A stretch of 64,000 nt of DNA, from positions 4,683,001-4,747,000 of the forward strand of contig NZ_LT670818.1 of NCBI RefSeq assembly GCF_900129505.1, read 5' to 3'. The notes below the pieces were generated by a model. That model was given only the letters and a program-made list of their open reading frames with translations, had not been told where the DNA came from and made no database searches. The position numbers and the translations under genes are program-made. Positions 19,165 through 27,086 of this stretch are shown one piece after another (the stretch's first letter is position 1; every line of letters starts with the position of its first letter). The stretch comes from Bradyrhizobium erythrophlei (GTDB lineage Bacteria; Pseudomonadota; Alphaproteobacteria; Rhizobiales; Xanthobacteraceae).

Positions 19165-19337
19165 CTTGGCAATCCCTCGATCGGTTTTCTTGAGAGAGCT
19201 CTATGCCATGGTTTTTCGCGCCGCAGAAGGCTCATCGCGCCGACAAATCGGCGGCGGCGATGTTGACCGATCTGTCGCAACGGTATGGTATGGCTGAAAA
19301 CAGGCGAGACAATCGCTGTCACCTCGAGGAAGCATCC

Positions 19338-19724
19338 ATGGCCGACAACAGCACCGATCCGGTCGCGATCTGGCAGAACATGATGGGCGAGATGGAGAAG
19401 GGGTTTAACGCCTTCGCCACCAAAGCGATGGAGGCGCCTGAATTTTCCAAGGTCGTCAATCAGGTCGGCGGGGTCTCGGCGGGCGCGCAGAAGCAGCTCG
19501 GCGACATGATGGAAAAATATCTCCTGACCATGAACCTGCCGAGCCGGGCGCAGATGGTCGGCATGGCCGAGCGGCTGCAGGGAATCGAGGGACAGCTCAG
19601 CGAGATCAAGGCGCTGTTGCATCAGCTGCAGAAGAATGCCGGCGCGGCGGGCAGCGGGTTTCCGCCCGCGCCAAAGCCGCCACGGACCAAACGTCCGCCG
19701 TCCGCGGGCGGAGAGCCAAAATGA
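19338..19724 (+). CDS. Minimal PhaE-like PHA synthase partner
   Basis: 128 residues from ATG 19338 (MADNSTDPVAIWQNMM). The segment YLLTMNLPSRAQMVGMAERL followed by QGIEGQLSEIKALL (about 61-94) resembles the conserved C-terminal end of PhaE, where an N(M/L)P(S/T)R motif leads into a coiled coil. Canonical PhaE is about 350 residues; this protein keeps mostly that end plus a short helical N-terminus and a Pro/Lys-rich tail. The stop overlaps the phaC ATG (ATGA). Role inferred: activating subunit of the adjacent PhaC. A longer frame upstream to 19203 has no supporting features. Alternative reading: a PhaR (class IV)-like subunit or a phasin-type protein. Confidence 0.72.
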   Translation: MADNSTDPVAIWQNMMGEMEKGFNAFATKAMEAPEFSKVVNQVGGVSAGAQKQLGDMMEKYLLTMNLPSRAQMVGMAERLQGIEGQLSEIKALLHQLQKNAGAAGSGFPPAPKPPRTKRPPSAGGEPK

Positions 19725-20803
19725 ACGCGGCCGCCGGCCTCGATCTGGCATCGATCCCGGAGCGGATTCAGTCCGAGGTACAGCGTGCGATCCAGCGCAG
19801 CATCAAGGGCGTCGAATATATCGCATCATCCGGCCCGTCGCTGGGATCGACGCCGAAGGACATCCTCAATGTCCGCGGCACCATGAACCTCTACCACTAC
19901 CGGCCGGTCGCCGACGAAATCTACCGGGTGCCGATCCTGATCGTGATGGCGACCACCAACCGCGGCTATATTCTGGACCTGGTGCCCGGCCAGAGTTTTA
20001 TCGAGTTTCTGCTGAAGCGCGGCTACGACGTCTACATGCTGGACTGGACCGCGCCGCGGCCGGAAGAGAAATCCTTGCGGATGGAGGATTACGTCCTCGA
20101 CTTCATTCCCGACTGCGTGCGCCATGTGCAGCGCGATTCCGGCGAGACCGATGTCACCGTGATCGGCTACTGCTTCGGCGGCGTGCTGTCGCTGCTCTAC
20201 GGCTCGATCTTCGCCGACGGGCCGATGAAGAACCTCATCTGCTTCACGACGCCGGTCGACTTCCGCGAGATGAAGCTGTTCCAGAATTTTTCCGACCGGC
20301 GCTATTTCGATGTCGACCGGCTGGTCGACAGCGTCGGCAACGTGCCGCCCGAGATGATCCTGTCGTCGTTCGAGATGCTGCGCCCCGCCTCGCGCGCGGC
20401 GAGCCAGGTACAGTTGTGGGAAAACATCTGGAACGACGAATACGTCAAGTCGTACCGCATGTTCGACCGCTGGGCGACCGACACGCTGCCGCTGGCCGGC
20501 GAGTATTTCCGCAGCATCACCAAGGATTTGATGTGGGACAACAAGCTCTACAACGACGCCATGTCGGTCGGCGGGCGCAAAGCCGATATTTCCGGGATCA
20601 AGGTGCCGTTCCTGCACGCCGTCGCCGAGCACGATCACATCGTGCCCTATGATGCCGCAAAACCGCTGATCCAGAAGATCGGCTCGACCGACAAGGAAGA
20701 GGTGATGCTCAAGGGCGGCCATGTCAGCCTGGTGGCCGGCGCCAACGCGGTCAAGCGGCTGTGGCCGAAACTCGATTCATGGCTAGGCGAGAGATCGACA
20801 TGA
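19721..20803 (+). CDS. phaC: Class III-like poly(3-hydroxyalkanoate) synthase subunit PhaC
   Basis: 360 residues, the size of class III PhaC (about 355) and far shorter than class I (about 590). The lipase-like box is GYCFGG with nucleophile Cys at about 151; Asp at about 305 (AEHDHIVP) and His at about 334 (GGHVSL) complete the triad, closely matching the spacing in Allochromatium PhaC (149/302/331, from memory). TPKDIL and LYHYRP are family hallmarks. The enzyme polymerises (R)-3-hydroxyacyl-CoA on granules. It follows a short PhaE-like gene and precedes a GNAT gene, each by a 4-bp overlap; a phasin lies downstream. Confidence 0.92.
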   Translation: MNAAAGLDLASIPERIQSEVQRAIQRSIKGVEYIASSGPSLGSTPKDILNVRGTMNLYHYRPVADEIYRVPILIVMATTNRGYILDLVPGQSFIEFLLKRGYDVYMLDWTAPRPEEKSLRMEDYVLDFIPDCVRHVQRDSGETDVTVIGYCFGGVLSLLYGSIFADGPMKNLICFTTPVDFREMKLFQNFSDRRYFDVDRLVDSVGNVPPEMILSSFEMLRPASRAASQVQLWENIWNDEYVKSYRMFDRWATDTLPLAGEYFRSITKDLMWDNKLYNDAMSVGGRKADISGIKVPFLHAVAEHDHIVPYDAAKPLIQKIGSTDKEEVMLKGGHVSLVAGANAVKRLWPKLDSWLGERST

Positions 20804-21396
20804 GCAGCGACACCCCCATTTATCCGCGCCACGCCTTGACCGATGCCGGCGAGATCGAATTCCGGCTGATGTCGCAGGCGGACGAAGCCGCCGTGCTCGA
20901 CTTCGCGCAAAAATTGCCGGTGCACGATCTGTTATTCCTGCCGCGCGACATCAGCGAGCCCAAGGTGCTGGCGGCCTGGATCAAGGAGATCGAGCGCGGC
21001 GCGATCACAAGCCTTTTGGCGGTGAAGGCGGGCAGGGTGGTCGGCTGCGGCACGCTGGTGCGCGATCCCCTGTCGTGGTCGCCGCATGTCGGCGAGATCC
21101 GCAACGTGGTCGCGTCAGAGGTGCGCGGCCAGGGCGTCGGACGGGCGCTGTCGCAGGAGGTCTTTGCGCTCGCTCTGGGCGCCGGGCTTGAAAAACTGTT
21201 GGTGCAGATGACGGTCGATCAGACCGGCGCCATCGCCATCTTCGAAGGCCTGGGCTTCAAGGCCGAGGCGCTATTGCGCGACCACGTGCAGGACAAGGCC
21301 GGCAAGAAGCACGATATCGTCGTGCTCGGGCACAATGTGGCGCAGGTCCGGGCCCAGATGGAAGCCTATGGGCTGCCGGGGGCGGTTCAGCATTAA
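20800..21396 (+). CDS. GNAT family N-acetyltransferase
   Basis: 198 residues from the ATG at 20800, which overlaps the phaC stop. Acetyl-CoA-binding motif A is VASEVRGQGVGRALSQEV (R/QxxGxG/A as RGQGVG), preceded by the beta strand HVGEIRNV and followed by GAIAIFEGLGFKAEA. The substrate is unknown. Tight coupling to phaC suggests a linked role, for example modification of a granule protein or a small metabolite, which is speculation. Confidence 0.88.
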   Translation: MSSDTPIYPRHALTDAGEIEFRLMSQADEAAVLDFAQKLPVHDLLFLPRDISEPKVLAAWIKEIERGAITSLLAVKAGRVVGCGTLVRDPLSWSPHVGEIRNVVASEVRGQGVGRALSQEVFALALGAGLEKLLVQMTVDQTGAIAIFEGLGFKAEALLRDHVQDKAGKKHDIVVLGHNVAQVRAQMEAYGLPGAVQH

Positions 21397-21435
21397 TCAG
21401 GCGGACGCCGGTTTATCGAGCAAATTGCGCATCTC

Positions 21436-21473
21436 TTGTGCTGATCACTAATTCGTGATATCGCATCGCACAA
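21436..21473. promoter_or_regulatory. Nested inverted repeats upstream of the phasin gene (candidate operator)
   Basis: TTGTGC (21436-21441) is repeated inverted as GCACAA (21468-21473), and inside lies a perfect ATCAC-N6-GTGAT palindrome (21444-21459). The stretch is AT-rich and sits about 100 bp before the phasin ATG. Phasin genes are usually repressed by PhaR, so this is a candidate PhaR site; the binding protein is not proven. Confidence 0.45.
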
Positions 21474-21574
21474 TGAATATTGCGGTGCACCATTAACTAT
21501 GCCATAGAGCGGTTGCCCCGGGCCAATCCGGACGGGGCGAGCCCATAGCTCAACCCGAGGATGGAGTACCCAAA

Positions 21575-22048
21575 ATGACCGATAGCAATTCCGTATTGAA
21601 CACCGTCAAGGACGCTTTCACGCCCGTCACCGACGCGCTCAAGAACCTCCAGAATATGGAAGTTCCCGAGGCTGCCCGTGAGTTCGTGAAGAAGACCGCT
21701 GGTACCGCTAAGGAGCGCGCCGCCGATTTTCATGCCGGTTCTGAGAAGGTGACCGCCGCGATCGAGACCGCCGTTGCCGGTTCGGTCACGGAAGCCGCCA
21801 AGATCAGCCGTAACATCCAGGATGCGCTGTACCAGGACGCCGAGGCGTTCTTCGCGGGCATCGACAAGCTGGCTTCTGCCAAGTCGATCAACGAGGCGGT
21901 GCAGATCCAGTCCGACTTGCTGCGTTCGCGCGGCGAAGTGCTGATGTCGCGGGCGAAGGCCTCGACTGAATATCTCGGCAAGCTCGTCGCCGACGGCGCC
22001 AAGACTGCCCAGGATAACTTCTCCAAGGTCTATACCAAGACCGCCTGA
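21575..22048 (+). CDS. Phasin family protein (PHA granule-associated)
   Basis: 157 residues, Ala/Lys-rich and almost entirely helical, with no signal peptide. The phasin_2-type segments AAREFVKKTAGTAKERAADF and AKSINEAVQIQSDLLRSRGE are recognisable. Phasins coat polyhydroxyalkanoate granules and control their size. It stands alone between an operator-like region and a strong terminator, as expected for a highly expressed single gene, and lies downstream of phaC. GGATG shortly before the ATG may be part of the ribosome-binding region. Confidence 0.9.
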   Translation: MTDSNSVLNTVKDAFTPVTDALKNLQNMEVPEAAREFVKKTAGTAKERAADFHAGSEKVTAAIETAVAGSVTEAAKISRNIQDALYQDAEAFFAGIDKLASAKSINEAVQIQSDLLRSRGEVLMSRAKASTEYLGKLVADGAKTAQDNFSKVYTKTA

Positions 22049-22077
22049 TCGCGATCTGGCTACCCAACTGCGCTTTC

Positions 22078-22108
22078 GAAGGCTCGCTCAGGCGGGCCTT
22101 CTTTTTTT
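22078..22108 (+). terminator. Rho-independent terminator of the phasin gene
   Basis: GAAGGCTCGC-TCAG-GCGGGCCTTC forms a 10-bp stem with one G-U pair and a four-base loop, followed by seven T. It lies 30 bp after the phasin stop. Confidence 0.93.
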
Positions 22109-22148
22109 GTCTCGCGCCTACAAATCCTCTTGCTCTTTTCTCCCCCGT

Positions 22149-22243
22149 TAATGCGAGGAGCGTAAGCGACGAAGCAATCCAGCTTCGTCCGCGGCACTAT
22201 CGTCTGTCGCACGATGGATTGCTTCGCTTCGCTCGCAATGACG
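22149..22243 (+). repeat. Palindromic intergenic repeat, family A, copy 2
   Basis: Same arms as copy 1, with a longer loop and the outermost bases of the left arm decayed (AATGCGAGGAGCG). Its right arm provides an in-frame ATG upstream of the DUF445 gene that should not be taken as a start. Confidence 0.9.
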
Positions 22244-22294
22244 GAAGCTGCTATTCTGCGGCCGACGCGAATTCCAGTTCATCCGAAAGCCGCC

Positions 22295-23581
22295 ATGACC
22301 GTCCCCGCCACCTTCTCCTTCGACGCGCCCGGCGATGCGGCGCGCGCGGCCGAGCTGCGGCGGGTCAAGACACTGGCGACACTGGTGCTGACGGCGACGC
22401 TGCTGCTGTTCGTGACGGCGAAGCTGCTGCTGCCCATGCACCCCGCCTTCGGCTTTGTCGCAGCGTTCGCGGAGGCCGCCACCATCGGCGGGCTCGCCGA
22501 CTGGTACGCAGTGGTGGCGCTGTTCAAGCGGCCCCTGGGATTGCCGATCCCGCATACCGCGATCATCCAGAGTAACCAGCAGCGCATCGCCGACAAGCTC
22601 GGCGAATTCATCGAGGTGCATTTCCTCGAAGCGGCTCCCGTGGAAGCCAAGCTGCGCCAGATCGACTTCGGCTCCTTCATCGCCGACTGGCTGCGCGACC
22701 GCAAGCGCAGCGCCGATCTCGCCCGCTTCGCGCTGCGGCTGTTGCCGGAAGCGTTCAATGCGACGGAAACCTCCGGCCTGATGAATTTTGTCACCCGCCG
22801 CATCACCACCCAGCTGCAGGGTATAGATCTCGCGCCGCTCGCCGCCGGCACGCTTCGCGGCTTCGTGGCCGAGGGCAAGCATCAGGGTTTGCTCGACGAT
22901 CTCCTGCGGGTGATGCATCAAACGCTCACCCAGCCCGACACCATGGCCATGATCCGCGAGAAAATCCGCGCCGAGCTGCCGACGCTTCTAAAACTCTACC
23001 GCGCCGACAAATTCCTGGTGAAGAGGATCGTCGCTTCCGCGACGACTTTTTTCGAGGAGGTGCGAAAGGATCCGCAGCATCCGTTCCGCGGCGAGTTCGA
23101 CCGTATGCTGCTGTCGTTCGTCGACCGGCTCGGCAGCGATCCGGCGTTCGCCGGCCGCATCGATGGATTGAAGCGCGATTTGCTGGCGCGTCCCGAACTC
23201 GCCCAGCTTGCCAGCAACGTCTGGTCGAACGCGCGCTCGTTCATCGAACGCAGCGCCAGCGGCGAGACCCAGGTGCTGCAGCAGCATCTGGCGGGCATGT
23301 TCGTGAAGGCGGGCGAGGCGCTGGCCGGCGATCCCGAGCTGCGCGCCGAGATCAACCAAGGCCTCGTCGCCGTTTTCCGGAGTTTCATCGCCGACCAGAA
23401 AAGCGGCGTTTCGACTTTCATTTCCGATCAGGTCAAGGCCTGGGACATGGGGCAACTGATTTCGCTGATCGAAATCAACATCGGCCGGGACCTGCAATAC
23501 ATCCGCTTCAACGGCTCGCTGATCGGCGGGCTGGCGGGATTAGCGCTTTACACCGCCGAATTCCTGCTGCGGCTGTTGTGA
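22295..23581 (+). CDS. DUF445 family membrane protein (YjiN-like)
   Basis: About 428 residues from the ATG at 22295 (MTVPATFSFDAPGDAARAAELRR). A transmembrane helix near 28-50 (TLATLVLTATLLLFVTAKLLL) is followed by the DUF445 signature AAFAEAATIGGLADWYAVVALFKRPLG and IPHTAIIQSNQQRIADKLGEF. A C-terminal hydrophobic segment (GSLIGGLAGLALYTAEFLLRLL) probably anchors the other end. Function unknown. I rejected the ATG further upstream because its first residues (MDCFASLAMT) come from the family A repeat. Confidence 0.88.
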   Translation: MTVPATFSFDAPGDAARAAELRRVKTLATLVLTATLLLFVTAKLLLPMHPAFGFVAAFAEAATIGGLADWYAVVALFKRPLGLPIPHTAIIQSNQQRIADKLGEFIEVHFLEAAPVEAKLRQIDFGSFIADWLRDRKRSADLARFALRLLPEAFNATETSGLMNFVTRRITTQLQGIDLAPLAAGTLRGFVAEGKHQGLLDDLLRVMHQTLTQPDTMAMIREKIRAELPTLLKLYRADKFLVKRIVASATTFFEEVRKDPQHPFRGEFDRMLLSFVDRLGSDPAFAGRIDGLKRDLLARPELAQLASNVWSNARSFIERSASGETQVLQQHLAGMFVKAGEALAGDPELRAEINQGLVAVFRSFIADQKSGVSTFISDQVKAWDMGQLISLIEINIGRDLQYIRFNGSLIGGLAGLALYTAEFLLRLL

Positions 23582-23778
23582 CTTTTAGATCACTCGGCGC
23601 CTCTTAAGGTGTCGAGGCCTATTGTCCCGTCGTTAGCCAGCGGCTTGAATGACCGAATCAGAACCATAGATTCTCGGAATTGCTGCGCTGCGAAGCAATT
23701 GTGCAAGATTTTGCGTTTGATTTGGCCGCGTTTCATTTGATCGATTGGGCCGTCCAGCGGTCCTGAAAAGGAAATACG

Positions 23779-24552
23779 ATGCCCGCCACTGCCGATACGC
23801 TGCGCGCGCCGTCCAAAACCCTGATGTTTCTGGAGGGGCGGGCCTTCCACGAGCTGGGCGCGTTTCTCGGCGCTCTGCCGCTGCTCAGCCTGGCGCCGAA
23901 GGGCGATGGCCATCCGGTGTTGGTGTTGCCCGGGCTGGTCGCGTCCGACACCTCGACCCCTCCGCTGCGCGGCTTCCTCAGGGATCGCGGCTATACCGTG
24001 AGCGGCTGGCGGCAGGGCCGCAATATGGGCCTGCGGGACGGCGTGCAGCACGCGATGGTCGATCTCGTGCATGAGCTGAGCGATAGAAACGGACGCAAGA
24101 TCAGCCTGGTCGGCTGGAGCCTCGGCGGCCTTTATGCGCGACAACTGGCCAAGATGATGCCGGAGCGCGTGCGCTCGGTGATCACGCTCGGCAGTCCGTT
24201 CGCAGGCAGCCCGAAGGCAACCAATGCCTGGCGCGTCTACGAATTGGCGAGCGGCCGCGGCGCCGAGGAGGAAGATCATCGTTTCGGCGGATCATTGGCG
24301 GAAACGCCGCCGGTGCCGACCACCGCGATCTTCAGCCGCACCGACGGCATCTGCGCCTGGCAGGGCTGCATGGAAACGCCGTCCGCGCAGTCCGAGAATA
24401 TCGAGGTCGAGAGCAGTCATTGCGGCATGGGCCATCACCCCGCCGTGGTTTATGCGGTGGCCGATCGCCTTGCCCAGCCCGAAGGCGACTGGATGCCGTT
24501 CGACCGCAGCGGCTGGCGCAGCATCGTCTATCCCGATCCGGCGAGACAGTGA
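23779..24552 (+). CDS. Alpha/beta hydrolase (paralogue of the protein at 11276-12076)
   Basis: 257 residues. Nucleophile elbow GWSLGG and VITLGSPFAGS, IFSRTDGICAW as the likely acid loop, SHCGMGHHP as the His region. The same blocks in the same order occur in the hydrolase at 11276, so the two are paralogues flanking the lipid/PHA region. It stands alone, with 197 bp upstream and a family A repeat downstream. Probably an esterase or lipase; substrate unknown. Confidence 0.85.
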   Translation: MPATADTLRAPSKTLMFLEGRAFHELGAFLGALPLLSLAPKGDGHPVLVLPGLVASDTSTPPLRGFLRDRGYTVSGWRQGRNMGLRDGVQHAMVDLVHELSDRNGRKISLVGWSLGGLYARQLAKMMPERVRSVITLGSPFAGSPKATNAWRVYELASGRGAEEEDHRFGGSLAETPPVPTTAIFSRTDGICAWQGCMETPSAQSENIEVESSHCGMGHHPAVVYAVADRLAQPEGDWMPFDRSGWRSIVYPDPARQ

Positions 24553-24570
24553 GCACGGCGCGACAAGAGC

Positions 24571-24658
24571 CGTCATTGCGAGCGAAGCGAAGCAATCCAT
24601 CTTGCAGCGGGAGCGCGGGAAGATGGATTGCTTCGTCGCTTCGCTCCTCGCAATGACG
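24571..24658 (+). repeat. Palindromic intergenic repeat, family A, copy 3
   Basis: Arms CGTCATTGCGAGCGAAGCGA... and ...CTTCGCTCCTCGCAATGACG around an unrelated loop. It lies between the alpha/beta hydrolase gene and paaX. Confidence 0.93.
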
Positions 24659-24726
24659 AGAGAGATGTGTTGAGCCCCTGGCCCCCGACATTGTCGCAAA
24701 TCCCTAAAACGCGCTATGCGTTGAGT

Positions 24727-25593
24727 ATGCCGCATCCGCTTGCCCGCATCATCGATCAGCTCAAGCGCGAGCCCTCGCGCACCGGCTCCATCGTCATCAC
24801 CGTGTTCGGCGACGCGATTGTGCCGCGCGGCGGATCGGTCTGGCTGGGGACGCTGCTGGAATTCTTCAAGACTCTGGATATCGATAGCGGCGTGGTGCGC
24901 ACGGCGATGTCGCGGCTTGCCGCCGACGGCTGGCTCGAACGCGAGAAGCTGGGCCGCAACAGTTTCTATCGCCTGGTGAAGAAAGGGCAGCAAACCTTTG
25001 ATGCTGCGACCAAACATATCTACGATCCGCAGCCGTCCGACTGGACGGGACGCTTCGAGCTCTTGTTGATTGGTAATGGCGAGGACCGCGATGCCTCGCG
25101 CGAGGCGCTGAAGAACGCCGGCTTCGGCAGTCCGCTGCCGGGCGTGTGGGTCGCGCCGTCAGGTGTTCCGATTCCGGAGGAAGCCGCGGGCGCGATCCGG
25201 CTGGAAGTCGCCGCCGAGGACGACAGCGGCCGGCGCCTGCTCAGCGAAAGCTGGCCGCTCGATCGCACCGCGGACGCCTACCTGAAATTCATGAAGACCT
25301 TCGAGCCCCTGCGCGGCTGGATCGGCCGGCGCGAGCGGTTGACGGAAGCCGACGCCTTCACCGCGCGGATCCTGCTGATCCATTATTACCGGCGGGTGGT
25401 GCTGCGCGATCCCCTGCTGCCGACGGCGCTACTGCCTGGGGATTGGCCGGGCAGGGAGGCCCGCCTTCTGTGCGGCGAGATCTACCGCGGGCTGTTGCCG
25501 AATTCCGAAAAATGGCTGGATCGCAACGGGTTGAACGAGGAAGGCCCGTTGCCGGCGGCCAGCGCGGAACTGGCGCGCCGCTTCGCCGATTGA
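24727..25593 (+). CDS. paaX: PaaX-family transcriptional repressor of phenylacetate degradation
   Basis: 288 residues. The winged-helix N-terminus (TGSIVITVFGDAIVPRGGSVWLG and DSGVVRTAMSRLAADGWLER) is the PaaX signature, followed by the central and C-terminal PaaX domains (SWPLDRTADAYLKF, LLIHYYRRVVLRDPLLP). PaaX represses paa operons and is released by phenylacetyl-CoA. It ends 73 bp before paaA, with a near-palindrome in the gap. I took the ATG at 24727; an in-frame TTG lies 6 bases upstream. Confidence 0.93.
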   Translation: MPHPLARIIDQLKREPSRTGSIVITVFGDAIVPRGGSVWLGTLLEFFKTLDIDSGVVRTAMSRLAADGWLEREKLGRNSFYRLVKKGQQTFDAATKHIYDPQPSDWTGRFELLLIGNGEDRDASREALKNAGFGSPLPGVWVAPSGVPIPEEAAGAIRLEVAAEDDSGRRLLSESWPLDRTADAYLKFMKTFEPLRGWIGRRERLTEADAFTARILLIHYYRRVVLRDPLLPTALLPGDWPGREARLLCGEIYRGLLPNSEKWLDRNGLNEEGPLPAASAELARRFAD

Positions 25594-25599
25594 TGTGTT

Positions 25600-25638
25600 A
25601 CAGAAATATATTGCATGTTGATATTTTTGTTATATATC
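25600..25638 (+). promoter_or_regulatory. paaA promoter with candidate PaaX operator
   Basis: A very AT-rich gap. ACAGAAATAT (25600-25609) and ATATTTTTGT (25621-25630) are inverted copies with one mismatch around 11 bases. TTGCAT (25611-25616) and TATATC (25633-25638), 16 bases apart, could be -35 and -10. The palindrome overlaps the -35 region, as expected for a repressor site. AGGAG at 25654-25658 serves paaA. Confidence 0.6.
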
Positions 25639-25666
25639 TAATGCCAACAATCCAGGAGATCGGCGC

Positions 25667-26662
25667 ATGTACACCCAGGCGCTCAATACGTCGGAAGGCG
25701 AGGAACGCAACATCGAGGACGCCGGGCGCGCCGCGCAGTTCCAGGCGCGCATCGACGCCGAGGAGCGCATCGAGCCCAACGACTGGATGCCCGCGGCGTA
25801 TCGCAAGACGCTGACGCGGCAGATCTCACAACACGCCCATTCCGAAATCGTCGGCATGCTGCCGGAAGGCAACTGGATCACCCGCGCGCCGTCGCTGCGC
25901 CGCAAGGCCGCGCTGCTGGCAAAGGTGCAGGACGAATGCGGCCACGGGCTCTATCTCTACGCCGCCGCCGAAACCCTCGGCACCTCGCGCGAAGAATTGG
26001 TCGACCAAATGCTGGCGGGGAAAGCAAAGTATTCCTCGATCTTCAACTACCCGACGCTGACCTGGGCCGACATCGGCGTGATCGGCTGGCTGGTCGATGG
26101 TGCTGCGATCATGAACCAGATTCCGCTGTGCCGTTGTTCCTACGGTCCTTATGCGCGCGCGATGATCCGCGTCTGCAAGGAGGAATCCTTTCACCAGCGC
26201 CAAGGCTACGAGATCATGGTGACGCTGTCGCGCGGCTCCGAAGAGCAGAAGGCGATGGCGCAGGAGGCGCTGAATCGCTGGTGGTGGCCGGTGCTGATGA
26301 TGTTCGGACCGCCCGACCAGGCCAGCCAGCACAGCGACACCTCGACCAAATGGAAGATCAAGCGTTTCTCAAATGACGAGCTGCGCCAGAAATTCGTCGA
26401 TGCGACGGTGCCGCAGGCGCAGTATCTCGGGCTTTCGATTCCCGATCCCGGCATGACGCAGAACGCGGCCACCGGCCACTGGGAATACAGCGCGATCGAC
26501 TGGACCGAATTCAAAGAGGTGCTGGCCGGCAACGGCCCCTGCAACCGCGACCGCATGGCGGCACGGCGCAAGGCGCATGACGAAGGCGCCTGGGTGCGCG
26601 AGGCCGCAGCGGCTTATGCGGAGAAGCGCAAGCACCGACAAGTCGCGCAGGCAGCCGAATAG
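25667..26662 (+). CDS. paaA: 1,2-phenylacetyl-CoA epoxidase, catalytic subunit PaaA
   Basis: 331 residues. PaaA is the diiron monooxygenase subunit that epoxidises phenylacetyl-CoA. The ferritin-like iron ligands are visible in [24 protein letters not shown] and [14 protein letters not shown] (ExxH patterns). C-terminal [15 protein letters not shown] and [12 protein letters not shown] are family hallmarks. First gene of paaABCDE, preceded by a good AGGAG ribosome-binding site. Confidence 0.97.
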   Translation: MYTQALNTSEGEERNIEDAGRAAQFQARIDAEERIEPNDWMPAAYRKTLTRQISQHAHSEIVGMLPEGNWITRAPSLRRKAALLAKVQDECGHGLYLYAAAETLGTSREELVDQMLAGKAKYSSIFNYPTLTWADIGVIGWLVDGAAIMNQIPLCRCSYGPYARAMIRVCKEESFHQRQGYEIMVTLSRGSEEQKAMAQEALNRWWWPVLMMFGPPDQASQHSDTSTKWKIKRFSNDELRQKFVDATVPQAQYLGLSIPDPGMTQNAATGHWEYSAIDWTEFKEVLAGNGPCNRDRMAARRKAHDEGAWVREAAAAYAEKRKHRQVAQAAE

Positions 26663-26680
26663 GCCCCAAGGGAGATCACG

Positions 26681-26968
26681 ATGGCCACGCCGAACACGCC
26701 GCTATGGGAAGTCTTCATTCGCAGCCGCAATGGGCTGGCGCACAAGCATGTCGGCTCGCTTCACGCGGCGGACGCGACGCTGGCGCTGCAAGCCGCGCGC
26801 GACATCTACACCCGCCGCGGCGAAGGCCTGTCGATCTGGGTGGTGCCGTCCAGCGCCGTCACCGCCTCCGACCCGAGCGAGAAGGGCATGATGTTCGAGC
26901 CGGCGGAATCCAAGATCTACCGGCACCCGACGTTTTACGACGTTCCCGAGGAAGTCGGGCATATGTGA
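26681..26968 (+). CDS. paaB: 1,2-phenylacetyl-CoA epoxidase subunit PaaB
   Basis: 95 residues (PLWEVFIRSRNGLAHKHVGSLHAADATLAL...), the usual size for PaaB. This small subunit bridges PaaA-PaaC pairs in the epoxidase. It starts 18 bp after paaA with GGGAG in front. A family A repeat, unexpected inside such an operon, separates it from paaC. Confidence 0.96.
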   Translation: MATPNTPLWEVFIRSRNGLAHKHVGSLHAADATLALQAARDIYTRRGEGLSIWVVPSSAVTASDPSEKGMMFEPAESKIYRHPTFYDVPEEVGHM

Positions 26969-26971
26969 CCC

Positions 26972-27054
26972 CGTCATTGCGAGCGCAGCGAAGCAATCCA
27001 TAGCGTGGCAAAGCAAGAGTGGATTGCTTCGTCGCTTCGCTCCTCGCAATGACG
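26972..27054 (+). repeat. Palindromic intergenic repeat, family A, copy 4 (inside the paa operon)
   Basis: Arms CGTCATTGCGAGCGCAGCGA... and ...CTTCGCTCCTCGCAATGACG fill most of the 118-bp gap between paaB and paaC. It would be transcribed as a long stable hairpin between genes whose products form one complex. Confidence 0.93.
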
Positions 27055-27086
27055 ACTAAACCGTTAGGGCAGGTAGGTTAGCCATT

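Noticed and set aside
22214..22294. An N-terminal extension of the DUF445 protein starting MDCFASLAMT
   Set aside because: These residues come from the right arm of family A copy 2; the same peptide appears wherever the repeat is read in that frame.
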